From Quisquiliibacterium transsilvanicum (GTDB lineage Bacteria; Pseudomonadota; Gammaproteobacteria; Burkholderiales; Burkholderiaceae_E), in assembly GCF_014202215.1 (NCBI RefSeq), contig NZ_JACHGB010000006.1, positions 354,826 to 418,825 on the forward strand: a stretch of 64,000 nt of DNA, read 5' to 3'. Made by a program: the position numbers and the translations under genes. Below, piece by piece: positions 18,335 through 26,952 of the stretch. Each line of letters opens with the position of its first letter. The stretch's first letter is position 1. Below the pieces are notes generated by a model. It saw nothing but the letters and a program-made list of their open reading frames with translations. It made no database searches and was not told the origin of the DNA.

Positions 18335-18678
18335 GCGTTGGTTGTTTGTTGGCGGCGCGCCAGAGCGGCTTTTCTGCTGCTGGCCCGCCTGACCGGTCCG
18401 GACGCTTTCGGCGTCCGTCCGGCCTGCCCCACCAAGGGGACCACAAAGGAACTCAAGCGACTCTCAGGCCGTTGAACGAAACGGTGCAGCGTGCGGCCTG
18501 CTGGCCATCGATCCGGGCATCATTGCCAAGTAACGGCAATTGCTGTCAAAACCACAGGATTTCACTGCATCAGGGTCGAATTTTAACACGCACCCCCGCC
18601 GATGACCACCCTTGCACCGATCTTGCCGGCAACGGCGCGCATCCGGCGCCCGCGCGCGGACCCGCCGCCGGCTCTCGT
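18335..18678. other. Intergenic region between ectA and the glycosylase gene
   Basis: These 344 bases separate two divergent genes. They hold a probable ect promoter/operator (18519-18549) and, between it and ectA, a hairpin at 18393-18422 (GGACGC/GCGTCC with CCGG outer arms) that would lie in the ect leader. The central 18520-18590 stretch is noticeably more AT-rich than its surroundings, as expected for a regulatory zone. No small gene is supported. Confidence 0.6.
18519..18549 (-). promoter_or_regulatory. Probable ectABCD promoter with overlapping inverted repeat
   Basis: On the minus strand TTGACA occupies 18549-18544, a perfect -35 hexamer. A -10-like AATGAT lies at 18524-18519 (19-base spacer), or GCAATG at 17 bases. 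The inverted repeat ATTGCC-N7-GGCAAT at 18522-18540 overlaps the spacer and -10, so it is placed where a repressor would block transcription. The leader to ectA would be about 175 bases. The -10 match is weak. Confidence 0.45.
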
Positions 18679-19455
18679 ATGATCCCGGCCATGCCCCCCG
18701 CCAACGCCCATGACGCCGCCCCGGACGGCGCGGTCGCCGACCGCCTCGTCGCCGCGGCGCGCACGCTCTCCGAGGCTTGCGAATCGCTGCGTTTCGCCCC
18801 GCCGGTCGCCCACGTCTACAACCCGCTGGCCTATGCCTGGGCGCCCTACGAGCGCTACCTGCGCCGCTTCGGCGCGGGCCGCAAGCGCGCGGTCTTCCTC
18901 GGCATGAACCCGGGCCCCTTCGGGATGATGCAGACCGGCATCCCCTTCGGCGAGATCGCCGCGGTGCGCGACTGGATCGGCATCGAGGACGAGGTTCGCG
19001 CGCCCGCACTGCAGCACCCGAAGCGCCCGATCGAGGGCTTCGCCTGCCGGCGCTCCGAGGTCAGCGGCCGCCGCCTGTGGGGCTGGGCTGCGGCCCGCTT
19101 CGGCAGCGCGGAGGCCTTCTTCGCGGAATGCCTGGTGCTCAACTGGTGCCCCCTGGTCTTCCTCGAGGCATCGGGCCGCAACCGCACGCCCGAGCAGCTT
19201 CCCGCAGCGGAGCTCGCGCCGCTGCAGGCCGCCTGCGATGCGCACCTGCGCGAGGCGATCGCCGCGCTCGATCCGGAATGGGCGATCGGCATCGGCGGCT
19301 TCGCGCGCAAGCGCCTCGAGGCCGCGCTCTCCGGGCTGGATTCTCCGCCCCGCATCGGCCAGGTGCTGCATCCCAGCCCGGCCTCGCCCGCGGCCAACCG
19401 CGGCTGGGCGCAGGCCGCAGATCGCGCGCTGGAGGAGCTGGGCGTCTTCGCCTGA
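18679..19455 (+). CDS. SMUG-type uracil-DNA glycosylase family protein
   Basis: Members of this family excise uracil or oxidised uracil from DNA to start base-excision repair. The 258-residue product has the SMUG1 active-site segment [20 protein letters not shown] (about residues 72-91) and, further on, [20 protein letters not shown] and the C-terminal loop [15 protein letters not shown], equivalent to the HPSP motif. Starts at 18679 and 18691 are both possible; neither has a clear ribosome-binding site. It is divergent from the ect operon and appears to be a single-gene unit ended by a long hairpin. Confidence 0.85.
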   Translation: MIPAMPPANAHDAAPDGAVADRLVAAARTLSEACESLRFAPPVAHVYNPLAYAWAPYERYLRRFGAGRKRAVFLGMNPGPFGMMQTGIPFGEIAAVRDWIGIEDEVRAPALQHPKRPIEGFACRRSEVSGRRLWGWAAARFGSAEAFFAECLVLNWCPLVFLEASGRNRTPEQLPAAELAPLQAACDAHLREAIAALDPEWAIGIGGFARKRLEAALSGLDSPPRIGQVLHPSPASPAANRGWAQAADRALEELGVFA

Positions 19456-19462
19456 GCTCCCG

Positions 19463-19516
19463 CCCGGAAGGCAGCCGGCGCGCGGCCGCGCAGCCGTGCG
19501 CCGGCTGCCTTCCGGG
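19463..19516 (+). terminator. 19-bp perfect hairpin after the glycosylase gene
   Basis: Arms at 19463-19481 and 19498-19516 are perfect complements (left arm CCCGGAAGGCAGCCGGCGC) around a 16-base loop. It starts seven bases after the stop codon. There is no T-tract, but the stem is long enough to end transcription or block exonucleases. It insulates liuR from the upstream gene. Confidence 0.55.
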
Positions 19517-19547
19517 CCGCCTGCGGGGCGCTCCGTTGGGGCTAGAA

Positions 19548-19563
19548 TTGACGTTTACGTCAA
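19548..19563. promoter_or_regulatory. LiuR-type operator upstream of liuR
   Basis: The 16-base perfect palindrome TTGACGTTTACGTCAA lies 30 bases before the liuR start. Its form agrees with the palindrome predicted in comparative genomics for the MerR-type regulator LiuR. A -10-like TAGAAT at 19543-19548 touches its left edge, so binding would affect transcription of liuR-liuA (autoregulation). Confidence 0.7.
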
Positions 19564-19592
19564 GCACCGACCAGACCGGACCGGACGAGCGG

Positions 19593-20003
19593 ATGCCCAC
19601 CTTCACGATCAGCGAGCTGGCGCGCGAGTTCAACGTGACCCCGCGCGCCATCCGCTTCTACGAGGATCACGGCCTGCTGGCGCCGGAGCGCACCGGCACC
19701 GGCGGCCGGCAACGCTCGTACTCGCAGCGCGACCGCACCCGGCTCAAGCTCACCCTTCGCGGCAAGCGGCTCGGCCTGACGCTCGCCGAGGTCCGGGAGC
19801 TCGTCGACATGTACGAGTCCCCGTCGGACACCGTCGCCCAGCTGACCGCCTTCCTGGACGTGCTGGCGCGCCACCGCCGCACCCTCGAGCAGCAGCTGCA
19901 GGACCTGCGCGAGACCCTCGCAGAGATCGACACCCACGAACGGCGCGCACGCGCCCTGCTGGCACAGGCCGGCCACCCCCGACAGGAGAGCACTCCATGC
20001 TGA
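19593..20003 (+). CDS. liuR: MerR-family regulator of leucine/isovalerate degradation
   Basis: The 136-residue product has the MerR winged helix at the N terminus ([24 protein letters not shown]), the second part of the DNA-binding domain ([20 protein letters not shown]) and a C-terminal coiled coil from about residue 80. There are no metal-binding cysteines in the effector region. It lies directly upstream of liuA with a 7-base overlap (ATGCTGA), the gene order of liu operons, and has a matching operator upstream. The effector is presumably a CoA intermediate of the pathway; that is not visible in the sequence. Confidence 0.88.
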   Translation: MPTFTISELAREFNVTPRAIRFYEDHGLLAPERTGTGGRQRSYSQRDRTRLKLTLRGKRLGLTLAEVRELVDMYESPSDTVAQLTAFLDVLARHRRTLEQQLQDLRETLAEIDTHERRARALLAQAGHPRQESTPC

Positions 20004-21184
20004 CGATTCCCGGACTCCGTTTCGACCTCGGCGAAGACGTCGAGATGCTGCGCGACTCGCTGCAGCAGTTCACCGCTGCCGAGATCACGCCGCGCGCCCG
20101 GGAGATCGACCGCGACGACCAGTTCCCGATGGATCTCTGGCGCAAGTTCGGCCAGCTCGGCGTGCTCGGCATGACCGTTCCGGAGGAGTACGGCGGCACC
20201 GACATGGGCTACCTGGCGCACGTGGTGGCGATGGAGGAGATCTCGCGCGGCTCCGCCTCGGTGGGCCTGTCCTACGGCGCGCACTCCAACCTCTGCGTCA
20301 ACCAGATCAACCGCAACGGCAGCGACGAGCAGAAGCGCCGCTACCTGCCGAAGCTGGTGTCCGGCGAGCACGTGGGCGCGCTGGCGATGTCCGAGCCGAA
20401 CGCAGGCTCGGACGTGGTTTCGATGAAGCTGCGCGCAGACCGCAAGGGCGACCGCTGGGTGCTCAACGGCAGCAAGATGTGGATCACCAACGGCCCGGAT
20501 GCCGACGTGATGGTGATCTACGCCAAGAACGACCTGGCCGCCGGCCCGCGCGGCATGACCGCCTTCCTGGTCGAGAAGACCTTCAAGGGATTTTCGGTGG
20601 CGCAGAAACTCGACAAGCTGGGCATGCGCGGCAGCCACACCGGCGAGCTGGTGTTCGAGGACTGCGAGGTTCCCGCCGAGAACGTGCTGGGCGGCGTGGG
20701 CCGCGGCGTCAACGTGCTGATGAGCGGGCTGGACTTCGAGCGCGCGGTGCTCTCCGGCGGCCCGCTGGGCATCATGAGCGCCTGCATGGACGTGGTGGTG
20801 CCCTACGTGCACGAGCGCAAGCAGTTCGGCCAGCCGATCGGGGAGTTCCAGCTGATGCAGGGCAAGCTTGCCGACATGTACACGACGATGATGGCCTGCC
20901 GCGCCTACGTGTACGAAGTGGGCCGCCAGTGCGACCGCTCCCGCGAAGGCAAGGTCGACCTGCGCAGCCTGCGCAAGGACGCCGCCGGCGCCATCCTGTA
21001 CGCGGCGGAGAAGGCCACCTGGATGGCCGGCGAGGCGATCCAGTGCCTGGGCGGCAACGGCTACGTCAACGAGTACTCCACCGGGCGGCTCTGGCGCGAC
21101 GCGAAGCTCTACGAGATCGGCGCCGGCACCTCCGAGATCCGCCGGATGCTGATCGGCCGCGAACTCTTCGCCGAAACCGCTTGA
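19997..21184 (+). CDS. liuA: Isovaleryl-CoA dehydrogenase
   Basis: LiuA oxidises isovaleryl-CoA to 3-methylcrotonyl-CoA with FAD, passing electrons to ETF. The 395-residue acyl-CoA dehydrogenase carries [19 protein letters not shown] and [16 protein letters not shown], close to known IVDs. The catalytic base is at the IVD-specific position in helix G: Glu248 in [15 protein letters not shown]. The usual C-terminal Glu is replaced ([15 protein letters not shown]), as in other IVDs. This placement separates it from short- and medium-chain enzymes and supports the liuA call. Confidence 0.95.
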   Translation: MLTIPGLRFDLGEDVEMLRDSLQQFTAAEITPRAREIDRDDQFPMDLWRKFGQLGVLGMTVPEEYGGTDMGYLAHVVAMEEISRGSASVGLSYGAHSNLCVNQINRNGSDEQKRRYLPKLVSGEHVGALAMSEPNAGSDVVSMKLRADRKGDRWVLNGSKMWITNGPDADVMVIYAKNDLAAGPRGMTAFLVEKTFKGFSVAQKLDKLGMRGSHTGELVFEDCEVPAENVLGGVGRGVNVLMSGLDFERAVLSGGPLGIMSACMDVVVPYVHERKQFGQPIGEFQLMQGKLADMYTTMMACRAYVYEVGRQCDRSREGKVDLRSLRKDAAGAILYAAEKATWMAGEAIQCLGGNGYVNEYSTGRLWRDAKLYEIGAGTSEIRRMLIGRELFAETA

Positions 21185-21240
21185 ACCCCGCGCCGGCCCC
21201 GCCGGAACCGCGCCCCGACACTCCCCAGGACAGGCCAGCG

Positions 21241-22989
21241 ATGCTCAGGGACAAGGCCAACGCGATCGCCCGCGCGATCCTCGCCGGGTTCGACCGCCAC
21301 TATGCGCTGTTCCGCTACAACGCGCAGCAGGCCAAGACCCGCTACGAGGGCGGCGACTGGCACCGCATCCGCAAGCTCGCGCGCGAGCGCATCGACTTCT
21401 ACGACCTGCGCGCGCTCGAGGCGGTGGAGCGGATCAAGTCCGAATTCGGCACCGAGTTCGAGCACGCGCTCTGGCCGCTGGTCAAGCGCCACTACGTGCT
21501 GCTGCTCGCAGAGCACCGCCGCCCCGAGCTCGCAGAAACCTTCTTCAACACGGTCTGCACCAAGCTGCTGGACCGCTCCTACTTCCACAACGAGATCATC
21601 TTCGTGCGGCCTGCGGTGTCCACGCAGTATCTGGACAGCGACCCGATGTCGTACCGGGTCTACTACCCGACCCACGCCGGCTGGGCCGCCGCGCTGCGCC
21701 AGGCGATCATCGACGTCGGCTTCGCCTGCCCCTTCGTGGACGCCGAGCGCGACCTCCGGCTGGTGCGCGAGGCGGCGCGCGAGCACCTGGGACCGGACTA
21801 TGCGCCGGCCGCCGACTGCCAGTTCCAGCTGCTGCGCACGCCCTTCATGCGCAACAAGGGCGCCTACCTGATCGGCCGGCTGATCAACGACAGTGAAATC
21901 CTCCCGGTGGCGCTGCCCATCCTGCAGGATTCCCGGGGCCGGCTGTACATCGACGCAGTGCTGTTCGGCACCGAGCGCGTCGAGGCGCTGTTCAACTTTT
22001 CGCGCGCCTATTTCATGGTCGACATGGACGTGCCGTCGGCCTACGTGCAGTTCCTGAGCTCGCTGATGCCGACCAAGCCGGACTCCGAGCTCTACACCAT
22101 GCTGGGCCTGCACAAGCAGGGCAAGACGCTGTTCTACCGCGACCTGCTCGACCACCTGCGGCACTCGAGCGACCGCTTCGTGATCGCCCCCGGCATCAAG
22201 GGACTGGTGATGGCCGTGTTCACGCTGCCCTCCTTCCCCTACGTCTTCAAGATCATCAAGGACAAGCGCGGCAAGGAGATGACCCGCGAATTCATCCGGT
22301 CGCAGTACCAGCTGGTGAAGCTGCATGACCGCGTGGGTCGCATGGCGGACACCTGGGAGTACGCGGACGTGTCCATCCCCCGCTCGCGCTTCGACCCCGC
22401 GCTCGAGGCCGAACTGCGCAACGTCGCGCCCTCGATCATCTACGACGACGGCCCCAACCTGGTGATCCAGCACGTGTACATCGAGCGCCGCATGGTGCCG
22501 CTGAACATGCACCTCGAGCGCTCCGACCGCGCCGAGCGCGAGCGCGCGATCATCGAGTACGGCGATGCGATCAGGGAGATGGTCGCGGCGAACATCTTCC
22601 CCGGCGACATGCTCTACAAGAACTTCGGCGTGATCCGCCAGGGCCGGGTGGTGTTCTACGACTACGACGAGGTCGCCTACGTGACCGACATGAACTTCCG
22701 CCGGATTCCGGCGCCGCGCACGCCCGAGGACGAAATGTCCGCTGAACCCTGGTACACGGTGGGTCCGCACGACGTGTTCCCGGAGGAGTTCGGCACCTTC
22801 CTGCTGGGCGACCCCCAGATCCGCGAGGTGTTCATGAAGCATCACGCGGACCTGCTGGACGCGGCCTGGTGGCAGGAAAAGCAGCAGCGGGTGCGCGCGG
22901 GAATCCTCGACGACGTGTTCCCCTATCCGGACACGCTTCGCCTGCGGCACCGCCTGCCGGCGACGATCTGGCCGGGTCTGCCGGCATGA
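21241..22989 (+). CDS. aceK: Isocitrate dehydrogenase kinase/phosphatase
   Basis: AceK reversibly phosphorylates isocitrate dehydrogenase and so sets the split between the TCA cycle and the glyoxylate shunt. The 582-residue length matches the E. coli enzyme (578). The ATP-binding loop APGIKG is followed by VFTLPSFPYVFKIIKDKRGK with the kinase lysine, and the catalytic half contains NFGVIRQGRVVFYDYDEV with paired Asp residues. The 56-base gap after liuA suggests co-transcription. Its place among leucine genes makes sense because leucine breakdown yields acetyl-CoA, which needs the glyoxylate route for growth. Confidence 0.95.
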   Translation: MLRDKANAIARAILAGFDRHYALFRYNAQQAKTRYEGGDWHRIRKLARERIDFYDLRALEAVERIKSEFGTEFEHALWPLVKRHYVLLLAEHRRPELAETFFNTVCTKLLDRSYFHNEIIFVRPAVSTQYLDSDPMSYRVYYPTHAGWAAALRQAIIDVGFACPFVDAERDLRLVREAAREHLGPDYAPAADCQFQLLRTPFMRNKGAYLIGRLINDSEILPVALPILQDSRGRLYIDAVLFGTERVEALFNFSRAYFMVDMDVPSAYVQFLSSLMPTKPDSELYTMLGLHKQGKTLFYRDLLDHLRHSSDRFVIAPGIKGLVMAVFTLPSFPYVFKIIKDKRGKEMTREFIRSQYQLVKLHDRVGRMADTWEYADVSIPRSRFDPALEAELRNVAPSIIYDDGPNLVIQHVYIERRMVPLNMHLERSDRAERERAIIEYGDAIREMVAANIFPGDMLYKNFGVIRQGRVVFYDYDEVAYVTDMNFRRIPAPRTPEDEMSAEPWYTVGPHDVFPEEFGTFLLGDPQIREVFMKHHADLLDAAWWQEKQQRVRAGILDDVFPYPDTLRLRHRLPATIWPGLPA

Positions 22990-23152
22990 GATCGGCGCGC
23001 AGGCCATGGAACCCGCCGGGTCGACAAGCGCCCCGGTTTGGCGCATCCTCCAACGCGCCCAAGGACCTGTGCCTGTCGGCACGCCCCCGCCCGGAAACCT
23101 CAGGCGCCGGGGCGGTCCATCCCGTTTTTAACATCCTTCACGGAGATTCCCA

Positions 23153-24334
23153 ATGAGCGATCCCATCGTCATCGTCTCTGCCGCCCGCACGCCCATCGGC
23201 GGCCTGCTGGGCGACTTTTCCGGCCTGGCCGCCCATGAACTCGGCGCCGTCGCGATCCGCGCTGCGGTCGAGCGCGCCGGCGTCAAGGGCGAGGACGTCG
23301 GCGAGGTGCTGTTCGGCAACTGCCTGATGGCCGGCCAGGGTCAGGCCCCGGCACGCCAGGCCACGCTGGGCGCAGGCCTGCCGACGTCGGCCGGCGCAGT
23401 CACGCTGTCCAAGATGTGCGGCTCGGGCATGAAGGCCGTGATGTTCGCGCACGACATGCTGCTGGCCGGCACGCACGACGTGATGGTCGCCGGCGGCATG
23501 GAGAGCATGACCAACGCCCCGCACCTGCTCACCGGCGCGCGCAAGGGCTATCGCTACGGCCAGGGGGTGCTCTACGACCACATGGCGATGGACGGCCTCG
23601 AGGACGCCTACGATCGCGGCAAGGCGATGGGCGTGTTCGCCGAGAGCTGCGTCGAGAAGTACAAGTTCAGCCGCGAGGACCAGGACAAGTTCGCGATCGC
23701 CTCCACCGAGCGCGCGATCAAGGCCAACACCGACGGCAGCTTCGCCTGGGAAATGGCGCCGGTCACCATCAAGGGCAAGGGCGGCGACACCGTCATCGAC
23801 AAGGACGAGCAGCCCTTCAAGGCCAAGCTGGACAAGATCCCGGGGCTCAAGCCGGCGTTCAAGAAGGACGGCACCATCACCGCCGCGAACGCCTCGTCGA
23901 TTTCCGACGGCGCCGCCGCAATGGTGCTGATGCGCGCCTCCACCGCGAAGGCCAAGGGCGCCAAGCCGATCGCCCGGATCGTCTCCCACGCAACCTTCGC
24001 CCATGCGCCCGAGTGGTTCACCACCGCTCCGGTCGGCGCGATCGAGAAGGCGCTGGCCAAGGCCGGCTGGAAGGCCGGCGACGTCGATCTCTGGGAGGTC
24101 AACGAGGCGTTCGCTGCGGTGACCATGGCCGCGATGAAGGAGTTCAACCTGCCGCACGACAAGGTCAACATCCATGGCGGCGCCTGCGCGCTCGGCCATC
24201 CGATCGGCGCCTCGGGTGCGCGCATCCTGGTGACTCTGATGGGCGCACTGCGCAAGACCGGCGGCAAGAAGGGCGTGGCCGCGCTGTGCATCGGCGGCGG
24301 CGAGGCTGTCGCCGTGGCCATCGAGATGCTCTGA
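23153..24334 (+). CDS. Acetyl-CoA C-acetyltransferase (thiolase II)
   Basis: The enzyme cleaves acetoacetyl-CoA to two acetyl-CoA, or runs in reverse. The 393-residue product has all thiolase landmarks: nucleophile Cys89 in SKMCGSGMKAV, the NEAFA box, His349 in GGACALGHPIGASGAR, and the second cysteine Cys379 in ALCIGGGEAVA. In this setting it probably handles acetoacetyl-CoA made after HMG-CoA lyase action. A strong hairpin follows it. Confidence 0.93.
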   Translation: MSDPIVIVSAARTPIGGLLGDFSGLAAHELGAVAIRAAVERAGVKGEDVGEVLFGNCLMAGQGQAPARQATLGAGLPTSAGAVTLSKMCGSGMKAVMFAHDMLLAGTHDVMVAGGMESMTNAPHLLTGARKGYRYGQGVLYDHMAMDGLEDAYDRGKAMGVFAESCVEKYKFSREDQDKFAIASTERAIKANTDGSFAWEMAPVTIKGKGGDTVIDKDEQPFKAKLDKIPGLKPAFKKDGTITAANASSISDGAAAMVLMRASTAKAKGAKPIARIVSHATFAHAPEWFTTAPVGAIEKALAKAGWKAGDVDLWEVNEAFAAVTMAAMKEFNLPHDKVNIHGGACALGHPIGASGARILVTLMGALRKTGGKKGVAALCIGGGEAVAVAIEML

Positions 24335-24358
24335 CCCCCTGCCCGCAGGGACCCCGCC

Positions 24359-24391
24359 GCAGCGCGCCCGGCCCATAGCCGGGCGCGCTGC
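24359..24391 (+). terminator. 14-bp perfect hairpin after the thiolase gene
   Basis: GCAGCGCGCCCGGC (24359-24372) and its exact complement (24378-24391) are separated by the loop CCATA. It lies 24 bases after the thiolase stop and 21 bases before the Rid gene. There is no T-tract, so termination may be partial. Confidence 0.5.
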
Positions 24392-24412
24392 GTCGTCAAT
24401 GGATCACAGACG

Positions 24413-24808
24413 ATGAGCGAACGACGGACCTTCGGATCCGGCTCGAGCTTCGAAGCGCTGGCCGGCTATTCGCGCGCGGTGGCGGATGGCGACGACGTGT
24501 TCGTGTCCGGCACCACCGGCTTCGACTATGCGCGGATGACGATCGCTGAGGATCCGGTGGCCCAGGTCCACCAGTGCTTTCGCAACATCTCCAAGGCGCT
24601 GTCGCAGGGCAACTGCACGCTGGACGACGTGGTCCGGGTGCGCTACCTGCTGACCGACGCCGCGCTGTTCGAGCGTCTGGCGCCGGTCTTCGGCGAGTAC
24701 TTCCGAACGGCGCGTCCGGCGGCCACCGCGATGGTGGTCGGGCTGATCGACCCGCGGATGAAGATCGAGATCGAGGTCACCGCCCGGCGGCGCCACGTCG
24801 ACGTCTAG
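24413..24808 (+). CDS. RidA/YjgF family protein
   Basis: Rid proteins hydrolyse reactive enamine/imine intermediates, although some subgroups do other chemistry. The 131-residue product has the chorismate-mutase-like fold with VFVSGTTGFDY near residue 30, CTLDDVVRVRYLLTD near 70 and RPAATAMVVGLIDPRMKIEIEVTA at the end. The usual substrate-carboxylate Arg of archetypal RidA would lie in VVRVRYLL or RPAATA. It is followed after 21 bases by an acyl-CoA dehydrogenase gene, so it may act on a by-product of that pathway. Confidence 0.85.
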   Translation: MSERRTFGSGSSFEALAGYSRAVADGDDVFVSGTTGFDYARMTIAEDPVAQVHQCFRNISKALSQGNCTLDDVVRVRYLLTDAALFERLAPVFGEYFRTARPAATAMVVGLIDPRMKIEIEVTARRRHVDV

Positions 24809-24829
24809 CACCAACAGGAATTCCGGCAG

Positions 24830-25966
24830 ATGCTGCTGACCCAGGACCAGAAGCTGATCCGCGACGCCGTGCGCACCTTCGTCGCGAACGAGATCGCCCC
24901 CAAGGCCGCGCAGTGGGACCGCGACGGCACCTTCCCCTCCGAGGCGCTGAAGGGACTCGCGCAGCTCGGCTGCTACGGCGTGGCAGTGCCCGAGCAGTGG
25001 GGCGGCGCCGGCCTGAACTACGTGTCGCTCGCGCTGATCCTCGAGGAGATCGCGGCCGGCGACGGCGCCACCTCGACCGTGATCTCGGTGAACAACTGCC
25101 CGGTCTGCTCGATCATGATGGCCTGGGCGAACGACGCGCAGAAGCAGCGCTGGCTCGTGCCGCTGGCGCGCGGCGAGATGCTTGGCGCCTTCTGCCTGAC
25201 CGAGCCGCACGTAGGCTCGGAGGCCGGCGGCCTGCGCACCACCGCCCGGCGCGACGGCGACCACTACGTGCTCGACGGCACCAAGCAGTTCATCACGTCG
25301 GGCAAGAACGCTGACGTCGCCATCGTCATGGCGGTCACCGACAAGGCCGCGGGCAAGCGCGGCATTTCCGCCTTCCTGGTACCCACCGGCACGCCCGGCT
25401 ACGTGGTGTCTGGGATCGAGCGCAAGATGGGACAGCACGCGTCGGACACCGCGCAGATCATGTTCGAGAACTGCCGGGTGCCGGCGGAGAACCTGCTCGG
25501 CGAAGAGGGCCAGGGACTCAAGATCGCGCTGTCAGGCCTGGAGGGCGGCCGCATCGGCATCGCCTCGCAGAGCCTGGGCATGGCGCGGGCGGCTTTCGAG
25601 GCGGCGCTGCGCTATTCGAAGGAACGCGTGGCCTTCGGCACGCCGATCTTCAACCACCAGGCACTGCAGTTCCGGCTGGCCGACATGGCCACGCAGATCG
25701 AGGCCGCGCGGCAGCTGATCTGGCATGCGGCGAGCCTGAAGGACGCCGGCGAGCCCTGCCTGAAGCAGGCGGCGATGGCCAAGCTGTTCGCCTCGGAGAT
25801 GGCCGAGCGCGTCTGCTCGGACGCGATCCAGATCCACGGCGGCTACGGCTACCTCGAGGATTTCCCGGTGGAGCGCATCTACCGGGACGTGCGGGTCACG
25901 CAGATCTACGAGGGGACCAGCGACATCCAGCGGATCCTGATCGGGCGGGCGCTGGCGGAGGAGTGA
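24830..25966 (+). CDS. Acyl-CoA dehydrogenase, short/branched-chain type
   Basis: This is an FAD enzyme of 378 residues that makes enoyl-CoA. It has [19 protein letters not shown] and [15 protein letters not shown] in the FAD-binding middle domain. Unlike LiuA it carries the catalytic Glu at the C-terminal position, in [19 protein letters not shown], preceded by [20 protein letters not shown]. This is the pattern of butyryl-, isobutyryl- and 2-methylbutyryl-CoA dehydrogenases. Within a leucine cluster and with IcmF elsewhere in the window, a valine or isoleucine intermediate is a reasonable guess. Confidence 0.9.
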   Translation: MLLTQDQKLIRDAVRTFVANEIAPKAAQWDRDGTFPSEALKGLAQLGCYGVAVPEQWGGAGLNYVSLALILEEIAAGDGATSTVISVNNCPVCSIMMAWANDAQKQRWLVPLARGEMLGAFCLTEPHVGSEAGGLRTTARRDGDHYVLDGTKQFITSGKNADVAIVMAVTDKAAGKRGISAFLVPTGTPGYVVSGIERKMGQHASDTAQIMFENCRVPAENLLGEEGQGLKIALSGLEGGRIGIASQSLGMARAAFEAALRYSKERVAFGTPIFNHQALQFRLADMATQIEAARQLIWHAASLKDAGEPCLKQAAMAKLFASEMAERVCSDAIQIHGGYGYLEDFPVERIYRDVRVTQIYEGTSDIQRILIGRALAEE

Positions 25967-26295
25967 GTCGGGCGGTTCCATCGCGTGCCTGCGTGGCGCG
26001 GGCGAAGGCATGATGCGTGGCCTCATCCCGCGTGCGGGTGCTTGCCCCTGCTTCGCAGGGGTGCCCTGCGATGCTCGGGTTTCCGGCCTGCGCGGCGAAC
26101 TCACTGCGCGCGCGTTGCGCGCTCCGTTCAGACAGGCGCCGCGAGTTTGATGAACGAAGCGCGCTGCGCGCGCAGGCCGGCAACCCTGCGCTTCTCGGCT
26201 GCGCACGAGCACGCACGAAGGCGCCGCGCATCATGCCTTCGCGGAGACGGCGGCGGACTGCTATGGAGCGCCGCGGCGCCTGAACGCCATGCCGT
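25967..26295. other. Intergenic stretch made mostly of a fold-back repeat
   Basis: There is no gene in the 329 bases between the acyl-CoA dehydrogenase and the antitoxin. Nearly all of it is the long imperfect inverted repeat described at 26002-26242; the remainder is GC-rich sequence leading into the antitoxin's terminal hairpin. Confidence 0.7.
26002..26242 (+). repeat. Long fold-back repeat, copy 1
   Basis: Terminal arms GCGAAGGCATGATGCG (26002-26017) and its exact complement (26227-26242) enclose about 210 bases that fold back imperfectly along much of their length. The core at about 26093-26176 (with CTCCGTTCAGACAGGCGCC and GAACGAAGCGCGCTGCGCGC) is roughly 80% identical by eye to the minus strand of copy 2 at 27214-27299. 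The outer arms of the two copies are unrelated. The copy begins 36 bases after a stop codon. It carries no reading frame that I trust. Confidence 0.8.
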
Positions 26296-26300
26296 TCAGG
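26279..26300. terminator. Hairpin at the end of the antitoxin gene
   Basis: CCTGAACG (26279-26286) and CGTTCAGG (26293-26300) are perfect arms around a six-base loop and overlap the antitoxin stop codon. There is no T-tract on the minus strand. Confidence 0.4.
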
Positions 26301-26610
26301 GCAGCGCCGCCAGGTGCTCCACGGTTTCCGGGTACTTCTGCACGAGGCGGATCAGGGTGGTCGCCTGAGCGTTCGGCCTGGCCCGCCCCTGTTCCCAGTT
26401 CTCCAGCGTCCGCACGTTGGTGCGAAGGTGCATCGCGAATACCGCCCGCGACATGTTCAGCCGCTCGCGCAGGCTCACCAGTTCGTCCGCGGACACCGGC
26501 GGCAGATCACTCAGCCGGACTTCATAGGAGCGCAGGGTCGTCTTGCCCTGCCGTTCACTCGCCAGCGCATCCAGCCCTTCGACCAGTTCGGAAAAAACGT
26601 CGCGTTTCAC
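26296..26610 (-). CDS. HigA-type antitoxin, Xre-family DNA-binding protein
   Basis: The 104-residue product neutralises the toxin encoded just upstream and probably represses the pair. The C-terminal two thirds is a helix-turn-helix of the Xre type (ADELVSLRERLNMSRAVFAMHLRTNVRTLENWEQGRARPNAQA). The N-terminal 40 residues are polar and would contact the toxin. The GTG start at 26610 overlaps the toxin stop (GTGA), which fits the family N terminus KRDVFSELVEGLDAL. The toxin-first order is typical of higBA systems. A HigA2/NadS-type name would also fit. Confidence 0.85.
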   Translation of the reverse strand: MKRDVFSELVEGLDALASERQGKTTLRSYEVRLSDLPPVSADELVSLRERLNMSRAVFAMHLRTNVRTLENWEQGRARPNAQATTLIRLVQKYPETVEHLAALP

Positions 26611-26951
26611 GATCTCGACCTCGCCCGCAGCTCCGCATCCAGAAGCCTGGAAAGCGCCTTCTTCTGTTCGACGTCCAGATCGTCCTGCACGTCCTTGCCG
26701 TACAGGGTGAACAGCCAGAATTGCGCGCCGCTCAGCCACCAGTAGTAGATGACCCGAATGCCGCCACGCTTGCCCTTGTGCCGCCTCCGGTCAGGAACAC
26801 GAACCTTCCGCAAGCCTCCGGCCCCCTGGATGACGTCTCCAGCGTCCGGGTTGCGCATCAGCATCACCTGAAAGTCCCGATAGGCATCGTCATTCAGGTA
26901 CTCCGCCCGATGGCGCCGGAACGGAGGCAACTCGACGAAGAGCGCTTGCAT
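26607..26951 (-). CDS. RelE/HigB-family toxin
   Basis: This is a type II toxin of 114 residues, expected to cut mRNA at the ribosome. It resembles the HigB-2/NadT branch of the RelE superfamily: FVELPPFRRHRAEYLNDDAY at the start, VIQGAGGLRKVRVPDRR in the middle and GKRGGIRVIYYWWLSGAQFW with LFTLYGKDVQDDL afterwards. The basic residues and aromatic strand used for RNA contact are present. The ATG at 26951 has no ribosome-binding site and lies only one base after a -10-like hexamer, so the mRNA may be leaderless. Confidence 0.88.
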   Translation of the reverse strand: MQALFVELPPFRRHRAEYLNDDAYRDFQVMLMRNPDAGDVIQGAGGLRKVRVPDRRRHKGKRGGIRVIYYWWLSGAQFWLFTLYGKDVQDDLDVEQKKALSRLLDAELRARSRS

Positions 26952-26952
26952 G

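Noticed and set aside
20731..21184. LiuA lacking the common C-terminal catalytic Glu
   Set aside because: Isovaleryl-CoA dehydrogenases carry the base in helix G instead, and Glu248 is at that place.
21241..22989. aceK inside a leucine-degradation region as an insertion
   Set aside because: This order (dehydrogenase, aceK, thiolase) is usual in Burkholderiales and fits the metabolism of acetyl-CoA-yielding substrates.
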